Positions 33,527 to 42,273 are shown, numbered from the stretch's first letter. The stretch: DNA of 64,000 nt from Candidatus Agathobaculum intestinipullorum (GCA_019117485.1 DWZQ01000026.1:62001-126000), one strand, 5' to 3'. Notes: a model not told the origin generated them from the letters alone. Numbers and translations: made by a program.

Positions 33527-34771
33527 TTAGCGGTAGATCGGGAACTTGGCGCAGATTTCGCTGACGTTGTGGCGAATCTCTTCCGCCTTGTTCTCAAAGT
33601 CAGTCGCGGTCTGCCAGATAAACTCGGCAATGTGCAGCATCTCCGGCTCGCCAAAACCACGGGAGGTAACCGCCGGGGTGCCGACACGCTGACCCGAGGT
33701 GACAAACGGGCTCTCCGGATCGTTCGGGATTGCGTTCTTATTGGCGGTGATATACACCTCGTCCAGACGGTGCTGAAGCTCCTTGCCAGTGATGCCGGTC
33801 TTACGCAGATCAATCAGCATCAGGTGGTTGTCCGTACCGCCGGAAACCAGATCGAAGCCCTGATCGAGCAATGCTTTTGCCAGCACGCGCGCATTGGTAA
33901 CGACCTGCTGCTGGTATGCCTTAAACTCGGGCTTGAGTGCCTCGCCGAAGCAGACCGCCTTAGCTGCGATCACATGCTCGAGCGGACCACCCTGCGTGCC
34001 CGGGAAGATGGCCTTGTTGAACTTCTTGCCCAGCTCCTCATTATTGGACAGGATAACGCCGCCGCGCGGGCCGCGCAGCGTCTTGTGGGTCGTGGTGGTG
34101 ACAACATCCGCATAGGGCAGCGGGCTCATGTGCAGGCCGGCCGCAACCAGACCCGCGATATGCGCCATATCGACAAACAGGTATGCGCCGACTTCGTGCG
34201 CGATCTCGGCAAATTTGGCAAAGTCGATCGCACGCGGATAAGCGGACGCGCCCGCAATGATCATCTTGGGCTTTTCCTTCTTGGCAAGCTCGCGAACCGC
34301 ATCATAATCAATATAGCCGTCCGCATCTACACCATAGGAAACAATGTGGTACAGCAGACCAGACTGGTTGACCGGCGAGCCGTGCGTCAGATGACCGCCG
34401 TTGTCCAGGCTCATGCCGAGCACCGTATCGCCCGGCTGGCACAGCGCCTGATAGACTGCCATGTTGGCCTGCGCGCCCGAGTGAGGCTGCACATTGGCAT
34501 ATTTTGCGCCGAACACTTCGCACACACGCTTGATAGCCAGGTTCTCAACCATGTCAACGCATTCACAGCCGCCGTAATAGCGCTTGCCCGGATATCCTTC
34601 CGCATATTTATTGGTCAGCACCGAACCCATCGCAGCCATAACCGCCTCGCTGACGATATTTTCCGATGCGATCAGCTCAATGTTGCGGGCCTGACGGTCG
34701 TACTCCGCCTGCATCATCTTGCCCAGCTCTGGATCATACGCCTTTACAAATTCCATTGCCTCGCGTACCAT
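33527..34771 (-). CDS. glyA: Serine hydroxymethyltransferase
   Basis: PLP enzyme linking serine/glycine to one-carbon folate metabolism. 414 aa. Typical features: [51 protein letters not shown], and the PLP lysine in [19 protein letters not shown] (about 225). C-terminal domain has [14 protein letters not shown] and [20 protein letters not shown]. Single gene with terminator. Confidence 0.96.
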   Translation of the reverse strand: MVREAMEFVKAYDPELGKMMQAEYDRQARNIELIASENIVSEAVMAAMGSVLTNKYAEGYPGKRYYGGCECVDMVENLAIKRVCEVFGAKYANVQPHSGAQANMAVYQALCQPGDTVLGMSLDNGGHLTHGSPVNQSGLLYHIVSYGVDADGYIDYDAVRELAKKEKPKMIIAGASAYPRAIDFAKFAEIAHEVGAYLFVDMAHIAGLVAAGLHMSPLPYADVVTTTTHKTLRGPRGGVILSNNEELGKKFNKAIFPGTQGGPLEHVIAAKAVCFGEALKPEFKAYQQQVVTNARVLAKALLDQGFDLVSGGTDNHLMLIDLRKTGITGKELQHRLDEVYITANKNAIPNDPESPFVTSGQRVGTPAVTSRGFGEPEMLHIAEFIWQTATDFENKAEEIRHNVSEICAKFPIYR

Positions 34772-34866
34772 AGTTCAACCTCCATCAAATGTGTGCTTAC
34801 AGCGCCGATATCCTCCGCGCGGCCAGACCGCAGGCACAAAGGCTCAACGCCGCCTCTATTTTTCAT

Positions 34867-34895
34867 ATTCTATTAAAACATATTTCCCCTGCCTA
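34867..34895 (-). promoter_or_regulatory. Candidate promoter of glyA
   Basis: Minus strand TAGGCA (34890-34895), 17-bp spacer, TAGAAT (34867-34872), about 95 bp before the start. Confidence 0.4.
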
Positions 34896-35032
34896 TGCTA
34901 TTGACAAACAGATAGATTTTATCTCTGCCTGCCCGCTCTTTATGTTTAAATTGTGAAAATATGCTGTTTTGCTTGCTTTTTGTGCCGGATATGATATCAT
35001 AGTAGTATCTACGCTGTCAGGAGGGGATATGC

Positions 35033-35671
35033 ATGACCAAGAAGGAACGCGCCCAGCGCGTCACCGAACTGCTGCGCGAGGTCTACCCCGAGGCCGTCTG
35101 TGCGCTGCACTATACGCACGATTACGAGCTGCTATTCGCCACGCGCCTGTCTGCACAGTGTACGGATGCACGTGTCAACATCGTAACCGAAACGCTGTTC
35201 AAGCAATTCCCCACGCTTGAGAGTTTTGCCGCCGCGCCCGAGGAGGATATCGCGGACGCAATCAAAACCTGCGGCCTGTTCCGCACCAAAGCGCGTGACC
35301 TCAAGGCCTGCGCGATCATGCTGCTCGAGCAATATGACGGCAAAGTGCCGGACAACATGGAGGATTTACTCAAGCTTCCCGGCGTTGGCCGCAAAACGGC
35401 GAACCTCATCTTGGGCGACATCTTCGGCCAGCCTGCCATTGTCACCGACACGCACTGCATCCGTCTGTCCAATCGGCTGGGCTTCGTCAAAAACGAAAAA
35501 GACCCGGTAAAAGTGGAAAACGCGCTGCGCAAACTGATCGACCCGGCTGAGTCCTCGGACTTCTGTCACCGGCTCGTGCTGTTCGGCCGCGAACACTGCA
35601 CCGCTCGCAAGCCCCAGTGTGAGGGTTGCCCGCTTGGCGCGGTCTGCCCGTCGTTCCCCATCACGAAATAA
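35033..35671 (+). CDS. nth: Endonuclease III (DNA glycosylase/AP lyase)
   Basis: Removes oxidised pyrimidines. 212 aa. Helix-hairpin-helix LLKLPGVGRKTANLILG with the catalytic Lys, the catalytic Asp in IVTDTHCIRLSNRLG, and a C-terminal 4Fe-4S loop HCTARKPQCEGCPLGAVC. Start ATG at 35033 preceded by GGAGGGG. Confidence 0.95.
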   Translation: MTKKERAQRVTELLREVYPEAVCALHYTHDYELLFATRLSAQCTDARVNIVTETLFKQFPTLESFAAAPEEDIADAIKTCGLFRTKARDLKACAIMLLEQYDGKVPDNMEDLLKLPGVGRKTANLILGDIFGQPAIVTDTHCIRLSNRLGFVKNEKDPVKVENALRKLIDPAESSDFCHRLVLFGREHCTARKPQCEGCPLGAVCPSFPITK

Positions 35672-35676
35672 AATAT

Positions 35677-35702
35677 TCGATCGAAACCACGCTTTCGATC
35701 GA
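35677..35702. repeat. Perfect 10-bp inverted repeat after nth
   Basis: TCGATCGAAA - CCACGC - TTTCGATCGA, just after the nth stop and before the nth/coaX terminator. No T-run follows it directly, so it is either an extra RNA hairpin or a dyad DNA site. Confidence 0.6.
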
Positions 35703-35710
35703 GATAAGAG

Positions 35711-35749
35711 AAAACCCGCCGCAGGCAACAGCCCACGGCGGGTTTTTTT
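35711..35749. terminator. Bidirectional terminator between nth and coaX
   Basis: Stem ACCCGCCG/CGGCGGGT with A-run on one side and T7 on the other, between convergent genes. Confidence 0.85.
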
Positions 35750-35752
35750 GAT

Positions 35753-36595
35753 TTACTTGGTGTCCCAGCCGCTTTCCTCCGTCACATCGACCAGACAGGC
35801 CTCGCCATCCAGCGCGCGGCCGACAAACGCCTCGCGGTTACTCTCATAAATCAGGCGCAGACCCTCAAGAGTCAGGTTTGGGTCGACCTCGTCGATCAAG
35901 TCGCAGTATTCGGCCATCATGCGACCCATACCGCCTGTCGCGACCACACGCGCGTTGCCGCCAAGCTCGTCCCGGATATCCGAAATGATACCGGACAGCG
36001 CGCCGACATAGCCGCGCACCGCGCCCGACTGCATCGACTGCACGGTCGTCTTGCCAATGGCACGCTCCGGACGCTCGATATCCACGCGCGGCAGCTTGGA
36101 TGCCTTGAGGAACAATGCCTCCATTGCAACCTTGATGCCGGGAAAAATGGCGCCGCCCTGATAAGCGCCGTCCGCGTCGATCGCGTCAAAGGTGGTCGCC
36201 GTGCCGATGTCGACGATCACAAGCGGCTTGCCATACTTGCGCACAGCCGATACCGCATTGACCAACCGGTCCGCGCCAACCTCACGCGGGTTCGCGTAGC
36301 AGTTTTCAATGCCGATATCCACATCGCGTCCTGCAATGACCGGCTGCACACGCAGATACTTTCGAATCGCGTTGATCAGCGTATACATGACCGGCGGCAC
36401 GACCGACGCGATGATCACCGCGCGGGTGCGGCTGCGGTCGATGCCGTGGAAGTGGTAATACTGCGAAATCTGCATACCCAACTCGTCCGAGGTGCGCTCG
36501 GCATTGGTCGAGATGCGGAACGTTCCGCGCAGATACTCCCCTTCATATAATCCAAACACCATGTTGGTGTTGCCTACGTCAATCGCCAAAAGCAT
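35753..36595 (-). CDS. coaX: Type III pantothenate kinase
   Basis: First step of coenzyme A synthesis. 280 aa. All catalytic motifs present: LLAIDVGNTNMVFGLYEG (Asp of the phosphate/metal site), NPREVGADRLVNAVSA (catalytic Asp), VIVDIGTATTFDAID (monovalent cation site), GGAIFPGIKVAMEAL and VVATGGMGRMMAEY. This is the canonical copy; compare the degenerate paralogue at 29588-30364. RBS AAGGGG. It lies 12 bp after the phosphodiesterase gene, in the same direction. Confidence 0.95.
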   Translation of the reverse strand: MLLAIDVGNTNMVFGLYEGEYLRGTFRISTNAERTSDELGMQISQYYHFHGIDRSRTRAVIIASVVPPVMYTLINAIRKYLRVQPVIAGRDVDIGIENCYANPREVGADRLVNAVSAVRKYGKPLVIVDIGTATTFDAIDADGAYQGGAIFPGIKVAMEALFLKASKLPRVDIERPERAIGKTTVQSMQSGAVRGYVGALSGIISDIRDELGGNARVVATGGMGRMMAEYCDLIDEVDPNLTLEGLRLIYESNREAFVGRALDGEACLVDVTEESGWDTK

Positions 36596-36607
36596 TTCTG
36601 TTTCCCC

Positions 36608-37123
36608 TTACCCTGTGATTTTCTCATGCCGCAGCAGTTCGCCGTCCTCGTCGAGCAACTCAAGCAGACGCGCGCGCCCTTCCTCGATGGTCAGCCGCGC
36701 ATAGCCCGGCGCGCCGCCACGCGGCAGGCTGATGCTGCCCGGATTGCATACCAGCACGCCATGCTGCCACGCCAGCGACATGCGGTGCGTGTGGCCGAAA
36801 AAGGCAAGGCCGCAACCCTCCTCCCGCGCCAGACGGGCAACCATATCGCCCTCGCGGGAATAGACCTGCTCACGATGGCCGTGCGTCAGGAAAATGCGCA
36901 CACCGCCCGGCGTGACCACCAAATGATCCGGCACGGAACGGTCGAAAAAGTCGTTATTGCCACGCACGCCGCGCACCACCAACTGTGGGAACACACTTTC
37001 CAGCTCGCGCGCGTCATCCGCATGGTCACCCAGATGCAGCACCATATCGGGCGCTTCGCGTTCCACAGCGCAGGCCATACTGACGTTATAGCCGTGTGAA
37101 TCGGCAAAAATCAGGATTTTCAC
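36608..37123 (-). CDS. YfcE/MJ0936-type phosphodiesterase
   Basis: 171 aa metallophosphoesterase starting at GTG (VKILIFADSHGYNV) behind AAGGGGG. Metal-site motifs: FADSHG, LHLGDHADD (GDxxD), VRGNND (GNxD), LTHGHRE and FFGHTHRM (GHTH). Acts on small phosphodiesters; natural substrate unknown. The longer frame to the right has no good start. Confidence 0.88.
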   Translation of the reverse strand: MKILIFADSHGYNVSMACAVEREAPDMVLHLGDHADDARELESVFPQLVVRGVRGNNDFFDRSVPDHLVVTPGGVRIFLTHGHREQVYSREGDMVARLAREEGCGLAFFGHTHRMSLAWQHGVLVCNPGSISLPRGGAPGYARLTIEEGRARLLELLDEDGELLRHEKITG

Positions 37124-37256
37124 ATCTTCGTCCCCCTTCCGGTGACACAGCAGTATTTTACAACGCGAACGCGCGCTTGTAAACCCTTCTCCTTCACATT
37201 TTTCCTTGGCCGCGCATATACTGGCAACAAACGATGTATGGAAAGGGATGGGAACA

Positions 37257-37526
37257 ATGCCCAATCAGAACGATATCCTGCGCCGCATTGCCGCACAGGC
37301 CGGCTCCGCCGACGCACTCGAACAACTGCAAGCCGCACTGCGCACCCCCGACGGCCAGAAAGCTGCACGCATCATCTCCGACAAGCACGCCGCCGATCTG
37401 GAACGCGCCGCGCAGGCCGCACAACGCGGTGACATGGGCGAGGCCGCCCGGCTGGCCAAACAGCTGATGCAGACGCAGGAAGGCGCAAACCTTGCCGCCC
37501 AACTCAAAAAAATCTTCGGCAAATAA
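37257..37526 (+). CDS. Small hypothetical protein, alpha-helical
   Basis: 89 aa, starting MPNQNDILRRIAAQAG. Ala/Gln/Arg-rich, predicted almost all helix, without signal or membrane segment. Start chosen with GGGA just upstream. First of three closely spaced plus-strand genes of unknown function (37257-38209). Family not recognised. Confidence 0.65.
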   Translation: MPNQNDILRRIAAQAGSADALEQLQAALRTPDGQKAARIISDKHAADLERAAQAAQRGDMGEAARLAKQLMQTQEGANLAAQLKKIFGK

Positions 37527-37540
37527 AGGAGGACGCAGCT

Positions 37541-37927
37541 ATGGATAACGATATGCTGTCCTCGCTGCTCAGCGACCCGGAGGCGCTGCAAAACGCGGTC
37601 AAGACCGTATCCGGCCTGCTGGGCGGCGGGCCGGACGCAGCCGCGCCGCAGGCCAACACCGATTACGACCCCACCGCCGACTGGATGGAGCGCGCGCTGC
37701 CTGTGTTCGGCGCGATTGTGCAGAGCGGGCAAAGCGCGGTCAAACAGGAAAAGCGCGCCCTGCTGGGCGCGCTCAAGCCGTTCGTGACCGACGAGGTTGC
37801 TGGACAATTCGACCACGCGATGCGTTTGGTCAGCATGGCGCGCATGGCGCGCGCCGCGCTCGGCCAGCTGGGCGGGCTTGCTCACACGGACAACGCGCTG
37901 CCTGACGACCATACGCGCGCGCTCTGA
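37541..37927 (+). CDS. Hypothetical protein (middle gene of trio)
   Basis: 128 aa, starting MDNDMLSSLLSDPEALQNAV, with an Ala/Gly-rich linker (about 27-40) and a helical C-terminal half. RBS AAAGGAGG is strong, 14 nt after the previous stop. No recognisable domain. Confidence 0.7.
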   Translation: MDNDMLSSLLSDPEALQNAVKTVSGLLGGGPDAAAPQANTDYDPTADWMERALPVFGAIVQSGQSAVKQEKRALLGALKPFVTDEVAGQFDHAMRLVSMARMARAALGQLGGLAHTDNALPDDHTRAL

Positions 37928-37948
37928 CCGCAAAGGAGGCTCACCGCT

Positions 37949-38209
37949 TTGTATAACCGTTATCTGGCTGAATCTTCCGCCGATACCCCACCACAGCCTG
38001 AACCGTCCTGCCGCCCGTCCACAGGCGGGCAGGCGGCGGCCGCACTCGGCGGGCTGACCCGTGGGCTGTCCGACCGGCTGCAAAACCTCCGGCTGGACAC
38101 CAATACCATTATCGCACTGGTCATTGTGTGGTTTTTGCTGTCCGACGACGGCGATGTCGACTGGGAACAGCTGATTTTCATTGGCGTGCTGCTCGTGCTC
38201 GGCGTATAA
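37949..38209 (+). CDS. Small membrane protein (last gene of trio)
   Basis: 86 aa from a TTG start behind AAAGGAGG (9 nt). Pro-rich N-terminus, a central helix, then two short hydrophobic segments (IIALVIVWFLL and LIFIGVLLVLGV) separated by acidic SDDGDVDWEQ. Ends 4 bp before the rsmA stop on the other strand. Function unknown. Confidence 0.68.
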   Translation: MYNRYLAESSADTPPQPEPSCRPSTGGQAAAALGGLTRGLSDRLQNLRLDTNTIIALVIVWFLLSDDGDVDWEQLIFIGVLLVLGV

Positions 38210-38213
38210 TGCT

Positions 38214-39083
38214 TTACCGCTGCGCAAGTTTAGCCGCAGCGGCATCTGCCAGCCGTGCGTAGTCCGCAAGGCTGAGCCGCTCGCCGCGCACACGCACATC
38301 TAATCCAACCGACTCGATGAGCGCGGCGATGCCGTCTTTGCCAAGCCGGTCACCCAACACCGGGCCAAGCGCATTGACCAACGTCTTGCGGCGCATGTTG
38401 AACGCCGCACGCACAAGCGAGAAAAACAGCTTTTCGTCCTGCGTCTCAACCGCGGGCTGTGCCAGCGGTGTCAGCCGCAGCACGGCCGAATCTACCTTGG
38501 GACGCGGCACAAAGCAATCGGCCGGTACGTCAAACAAAATTTCTGCCGCCGCGCGGTACTGTACATAGATTGAAAACGCCGAATAGGCCGCCGTGCCGGG
38601 TGCGGCACAGATGCGCTGCGCGACCTCTTTCTGCACCATGACCGTGATCTGATCAAACGCGCGGCTGTCGAGCAGCGCAGTGATCGCAGGCGTTGTGATG
38701 TAGTACGGCAGGTTGGCACATGCCACCACACGGCCATCCCCGAACTTTTCCTTGCACAGCGCGGCAAGGTCAAGCGCAAGTACATCTCCCTGCACAACCT
38801 CGAAGTTATCAAACTCCGCAAGTGTCTCGTCCAAAACGGGCAACAAGGCGCGGTCGAGTTCGACCGCCACCACCCGTCCTGCCACGCGGCACAGTTCGGC
38901 GGTCAGGCACCCCATGCCGGGGCCGACCTCGACGACGCCTCCCGCCTCAGCCGCGCCACTCATTGCAGCGATACGCTGCGGCACCGAAACGTCGGTCAGG
39001 AAATTCTGACCGAGTGACTTGGAAAAGTGGAAGCCGTGCTTTGCCAGCACGGTACGGATTACATCAATATCACAAAGGTTCAT
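38214..39083 (-). CDS. rsmA: 16S rRNA dimethyladenosine transferase
   Basis: Dimethylates two adenosines near the 3' end of 16S rRNA during 30S assembly. 289 aa. Motifs: FSKSLGQNFLTD, VVEVGPGMGCLTAELC (SAM motif I), VVAVELDRALLPVL, VACANLPYYITTPAI (catalytic NLPY) and the C-terminal helical domain with FNMRRKTLVNAL. Name ksgA is also used. Confidence 0.95.
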   Translation of the reverse strand: MNLCDIDVIRTVLAKHGFHFSKSLGQNFLTDVSVPQRIAAMSGAAEAGGVVEVGPGMGCLTAELCRVAGRVVAVELDRALLPVLDETLAEFDNFEVVQGDVLALDLAALCKEKFGDGRVVACANLPYYITTPAITALLDSRAFDQITVMVQKEVAQRICAAPGTAAYSAFSIYVQYRAAAEILFDVPADCFVPRPKVDSAVLRLTPLAQPAVETQDEKLFFSLVRAAFNMRRKTLVNALGPVLGDRLGKDGIAALIESVGLDVRVRGERLSLADYARLADAAAAKLAQR

Positions 39084-39201
39084 TTGTTTCCTCCCCAGAT
39101 CCGCACGCTAAACATCGCGCCGACCTTTTGCATATACCTGCCCAAAACGTATTGGCAGGAACGGGCTTAGCATTTCCATAGGCTTTCCCCTTATTTACCT
39201 G

Positions 39202-39234
39202 AAAAGTCCGGCGGCAGAATTGCCGCCGGACTTT
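39202..39234. terminator. Terminator of hpf
   Basis: Stem AAAGTCCGGCGGCA/TGCCGCCGGACTTT with tetraloop; T-rich on the minus-strand exit. The 39235-39284 stretch after hpf holds nothing else; 39084-39201 is the rsmA upstream region with no clear signal. Confidence 0.8.
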
Positions 39235-39284
39235 GTTGTGCTTGTTTCGCCGGGCTTGTCCCTCCGCAGGCACCCGGATTCGCT

Positions 39285-39812
39285 TTATTCCTCGCCTTCG
39301 ATCAGGCCATAGCCTCCCGCTGCACGCTTGTACACGACCGCGTGGATATTGTCCGCGTCCGCGTTGCGGAAGAAATAGAACTGATGGTCAAGCAGGTTCA
39401 TCTGCAAAATGGCCTCGTCCACACTCATGGGCTTGACCTCAAAGCGCTTACGGCGCACGATGTCGAAGTCTTCCTCAGCCAGCGCAGCCTGCTGCTCGGC
39501 CATCTTGTCGAACGCACCCTCGCGCAGGCGCTTCTCCAAGCGGGTCTTATGCTTGCGGATCTGGCGCTCGATGCTGCTGATGGCACCGTCCACAGAGGCG
39601 AACATGTCGGTCGTCGTCTCCTCCGCACGCACGACCAGCCCGGTCTGGCGCACCGTAATTTCCACGGTCTGTTTGCCGCGCAGCTCGCTGAAGGTCAGCG
39701 TGGTGTCCGAATCCTGATGGAAATAGCGATCCAGTTTCTCGACCTTACGCAGCGCGTACTGCCGCAGATCGTCGTCAATTTTCATCTTTCTCTCGACGAT
39801 GGTAAACTTCAT
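39285..39812 (-). CDS. hpf: Ribosome hibernation promoting factor, long form
   Basis: Dimerises and silences 70S ribosomes in stationary phase. 175 aa from MKFTIVERKMKID (RBS AGGAGATG). N-terminal S30AE domain (about 1-95) with LRQYALRKVEKLDRYF and VEITVRQTGLVVRAEETTTDMFASVD; linker; C-terminal dimerisation domain FEVKPMSVDEAILQMNLLDHQFYFFRNADADNIHAVVYKR, diagnostic of the long form. Confidence 0.95.
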   Translation of the reverse strand: MKFTIVERKMKIDDDLRQYALRKVEKLDRYFHQDSDTTLTFSELRGKQTVEITVRQTGLVVRAEETTTDMFASVDGAISSIERQIRKHKTRLEKRLREGAFDKMAEQQAALAEEDFDIVRRKRFEVKPMSVDEAILQMNLLDHQFYFFRNADADNIHAVVYKRAAGGYGLIEGEE

Positions 39813-39852
39813 AACATCATCTCCTAACGGGTACAAGGCCCAAGATACTTTG

Positions 39853-39883
39853 GTGCCGCAGGCTGCTCATACAGCAGCGGCAC
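39853..39883 (-). other. Leader hairpin of hpf
   Basis: Between promoter and RBS: GTGCCGC/GCGGCAC with an inner GCTG/CAGC pair around a small loop. No T-run, so not a terminator. Confidence 0.4.
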
Positions 39884-39902
39884 AGTGGGATTTGCTATCT
39901 TC

Positions 39903-39932
39903 AGTATACCACGTCTTCGGTGAAAATGTCCA
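39903..39932 (-). promoter_or_regulatory. Promoter of hpf
   Basis: Minus strand TGGACA (39927-39932), 18-bp spacer, TATACT (39903-39908). Confidence 0.6.
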
Positions 39933-40041
39933 ATCTATTTTGCAGAAATTCACAAATTGTTTAGCATCTTGCCAACAGGTTTTCAAACCGCCCTTGCGCC
40001 ATCCGACAAGACGGCTGGCACGCAGATCGCGCAGCGTTGTC

Positions 40042-40884
40042 TCAGATCTCGCCTTCGGCGTGGCGCGTGACATGGCAAGACACGTTGACCACGCACGGCA
40101 GGCCCGCGATATGCGTACCAAATGGCTCGATCGCGCAGGAAAGCGCGGTCACTGTGCCGCCCAGCCCCTGCGGGCCGACCCCCGAAGCGTTAACCTTATC
40201 CAAAATCGCCTGTTCCATCTCCGCGTAAAGCGGATCTGCATGATGCGCCCCCACCGGACGCAGCAGCGCGCGCTTGGCAAGGAAAGCCGCCTTATCGCTG
40301 GTACCGCCCAGCCCCACGCCGATAACAATTGGCGGGCAGGGGTTGGAACCGGCGTTGATGCACACATCCGCAATAAAATCAACGATCTGCTCCTTTGTCG
40401 CGGCCGGCGTGAACATCTTCATCGCGCTCATGTTTTCCGAGCCGAAGCCCTTGGGCGCGACTGTGATGCGCACCTTATCCCCCGGTACGACCGAGGTGTA
40501 AAGCACGCAGGGCGTGTTGTCGTTCGTGTTCTCACGGCGCAACGGGTCGCCCACGACCGACAGGCGCAGGTAGCCGTCGATATAGCCGCGGCGCACGCCC
40601 TCGGTCACCGCATCCTCAAACGCGCCACCCGTCAGGTGCACATCCTGCCCAACCTCGGCAAACACAATCGCCATGCCGGTGTCCTGACAAACCGGCACAT
40701 CGTTTTCGCGCGCAAGATCACAGTTGGCAATCATCTCGCCAAAAATCTCTTTCCCCAGCGGCGACTGCTCTGCCTTTTGGCCGTCGACAAATGCTTGCCG
40801 CAGATCAGCGGGCAGGTAATAGTTTGCGTCAATGCAAAGCTGACGCACCAGTTTGGTTACTTCCGCAACGTCGATCGTTCTCAT
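40042..40884 (-). CDS. Class I fumarate hydratase, alpha subunit
   Basis: 280 aa. N-terminal half of an iron-sulfur fumarase/tartrate dehydratase: VPVCQDTGMAIVFAEVGQDVH (cluster Cys in CQDTG), GYLRLSVVGDPLRRENTNDNTP, KVRITVAPKGFGSENMSAM, GSNPCPPIVIGVGLGG and VNVSCHVTRHAEGEI. Two-subunit enzymes need a beta subunit, normally the next gene; none follows here before hpf. Substrate could be fumarate or tartrate. Starts within the amidohydrolase stop (ATGA) with RBS AGGAGG. Confidence 0.88.
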   Translation of the reverse strand: MRTIDVAEVTKLVRQLCIDANYYLPADLRQAFVDGQKAEQSPLGKEIFGEMIANCDLARENDVPVCQDTGMAIVFAEVGQDVHLTGGAFEDAVTEGVRRGYIDGYLRLSVVGDPLRRENTNDNTPCVLYTSVVPGDKVRITVAPKGFGSENMSAMKMFTPAATKEQIVDFIADVCINAGSNPCPPIVIGVGLGGTSDKAAFLAKRALLRPVGAHHADPLYAEMEQAILDKVNASGVGPQGLGGTVTALSCAIEPFGTHIAGLPCVVNVSCHVTRHAEGEI

Positions 40885-42053
40885 TTCGTCCTCCTGTATT
40901 CCAGTGCGCCGTTTACCCAAACGGCCTGCACCTGTGATGCAAAATCCAGCGGGTCGCCACCCCAAAGCACGCAGTCGGCATCCATCCCTTCGCGCAGTAT
41001 GCCAATACGATGCGCCGCACCCGCAATTTGCGCCGGCACAGAGGTAACGGCACGCAGCGCGTCGGTTTTGTCCATGCCTGCGCGCACAGCCAGCATGAGT
41101 GCCATCGGCAGCAGCCGCAGTGGGATTTCCGGATGGTCGACTGTAATGGCTGTCGGAATGCCAGCGCGGGCAAGGATGCCCGGCGCTTCGTCGGTCAGGT
41201 TTCGGATCTCCGGCTTGGAGCGGTCGGTCATATACGGCCCACTCACGACCGGCACACCCTCTGCGGCCAGCAGATCCGCCACCAGATGCGCCTCCGTGCC
41301 GTGGATAATCACCGGCTTGATGCCAAACTCCTTCGCAATGCGCAGCGCGGTAAAGATATCGTCCGCACGGTGTGCATGGAAATGCGCCTCGATTTTACCC
41401 CAGAGCAGCGGCAGCAGTGCTTCCAGCTTGATATCGTAGTCCGGTCCGTCATCCTCAGGGTCACTCTCAGCGCGCTCACGCCGCGCCAGATACTCTTTGG
41501 CCTTATAAAGCTGCTCCCGGATGAGGGCGGCGGTTGCCATACGCGTGACCGGGGCCTCGTCCTTGTCATGGTAAACCGACTTGGGATTTTCGCCCAACGC
41601 AAACTTGATCGCCAGCGGCGCCTTGACCACCATATCATCCACGCGACGCCCTGCGGTCTTGATGAGCGCGATCTGTCCGCCGACCGGGTTGGCACTGCCC
41701 GGGCTGACCGCAACCGCAGTCACGCCTGCCTCAAGCGCTTCGCGAAAGCCTCGATCCATCGGGTTGATCCCATCAAGCGCGCGCAGGTGCGGTGTGACCG
41801 GATCGGTGTCCTCGTTGCCATCCGCTCCCTCGAAACCCAGCCCGTCCTCATACAGGCCGAGGTGGGAATGCACGTCGATCAGGCCGGGCGTCAGTACACC
41901 GCCTGCACCGTCAAATGTCTGCGCGCAGTCCGGCGGCGCGTCATGTCCCAGCGCGGCAATTTTGCCGCCTTCGAGCAGCACCCAGCCGGAAAAACGCGTA
42001 TCTGCTTCATCCATCGTCCAGACGGATACATTTTGTATCAGTTGTTGATCCAT
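40881..42053 (-). CDS. Amidohydrolase family protein
   Basis: 390 aa, imidazolonepropionase-like metal-dependent hydrolase. VLTPGLIDVHSHLGLYEDG gives the HxH metal motif (about 64-66); KIEAHFHAHRADDIFTA and PVIIHGTEAHLVADLLA supply further His ligands; GMDADCVLWGGDPLDFASQV and VWVNGALEY are the usual composite C-terminal domain. Substrate unknown. Start MDQQLIQNVSV with AAGAGG. Coupled to the fumarase alpha gene by a 4-bp overlap. Confidence 0.85.
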   Translation of the reverse strand: MDQQLIQNVSVWTMDEADTRFSGWVLLEGGKIAALGHDAPPDCAQTFDGAGGVLTPGLIDVHSHLGLYEDGLGFEGADGNEDTDPVTPHLRALDGINPMDRGFREALEAGVTAVAVSPGSANPVGGQIALIKTAGRRVDDMVVKAPLAIKFALGENPKSVYHDKDEAPVTRMATAALIREQLYKAKEYLARRERAESDPEDDGPDYDIKLEALLPLLWGKIEAHFHAHRADDIFTALRIAKEFGIKPVIIHGTEAHLVADLLAAEGVPVVSGPYMTDRSKPEIRNLTDEAPGILARAGIPTAITVDHPEIPLRLLPMALMLAVRAGMDKTDALRAVTSVPAQIAGAAHRIGILREGMDADCVLWGGDPLDFASQVQAVWVNGALEYRRTK

Positions 42054-42076
42054 GCAAAACCTCTTAAAGAAATCTG

Positions 42077-42105
42077 TTGACAGGGTTGGTAAATTATGGT
42101 ATATT
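42077..42105 (+). promoter_or_regulatory. Strong SigA-type promoter of a candidate small RNA
   Basis: TTGACA (42077-42082), exact 17-bp spacer, TATATT (42100-42105). It points away from the amidohydrolase gene, into a stretch without a plus-strand gene. Confidence 0.8.
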
Positions 42106-42111
42106 AAACAT

Positions 42112-42202
42112 GGCAGCAGGAACGCTGCCATGCACCGTTCATATCTTTATCCCCACAATCCTATTTTTTGCGCCCCTTCCCATCGGAAAGGGCGCGTTTT
42201 TT
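42112..42202 (+). ncRNA. Candidate small RNA, about 91 nt
   Basis: Predicted transcript between the promoter above and a terminator. It would start with a perfect 5' hairpin (GGCAGC - AGGAAC - GCTGCC, exposing GGA in the loop), continue with a C/U-rich, mostly single-stranded stretch (including a T6 run at 42164-42169), and end with GCGCCCCTTCC/GGAAAGGGCGC plus T6. Downstream is a gene on the opposite strand, so this is not the leader of a plus-strand gene. I match it to no known RNA family by eye. Not 6S-like in length. Confidence 0.6.
42170..42202 (+). terminator. Terminator of the candidate small RNA
   Basis: 11-bp stem with one mismatch, loop CATC, T6 tail. Confidence 0.85.
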
Positions 42203-42245
42203 ATGCTGATGCGCAAAAAACGTCGAAACCGGAGGGATAAAAACA

Positions 42246-42272
42246 AAACCGAGGTCACCCTCGGTTTTTGTG
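42246..42272. terminator. Terminator after yabR
   Basis: Stem AACCGAGG/CCTCGGTT with T-rich exit on the minus strand; A/T runs on both sides. Confidence 0.8.
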
Positions 42273-42273
42273 T

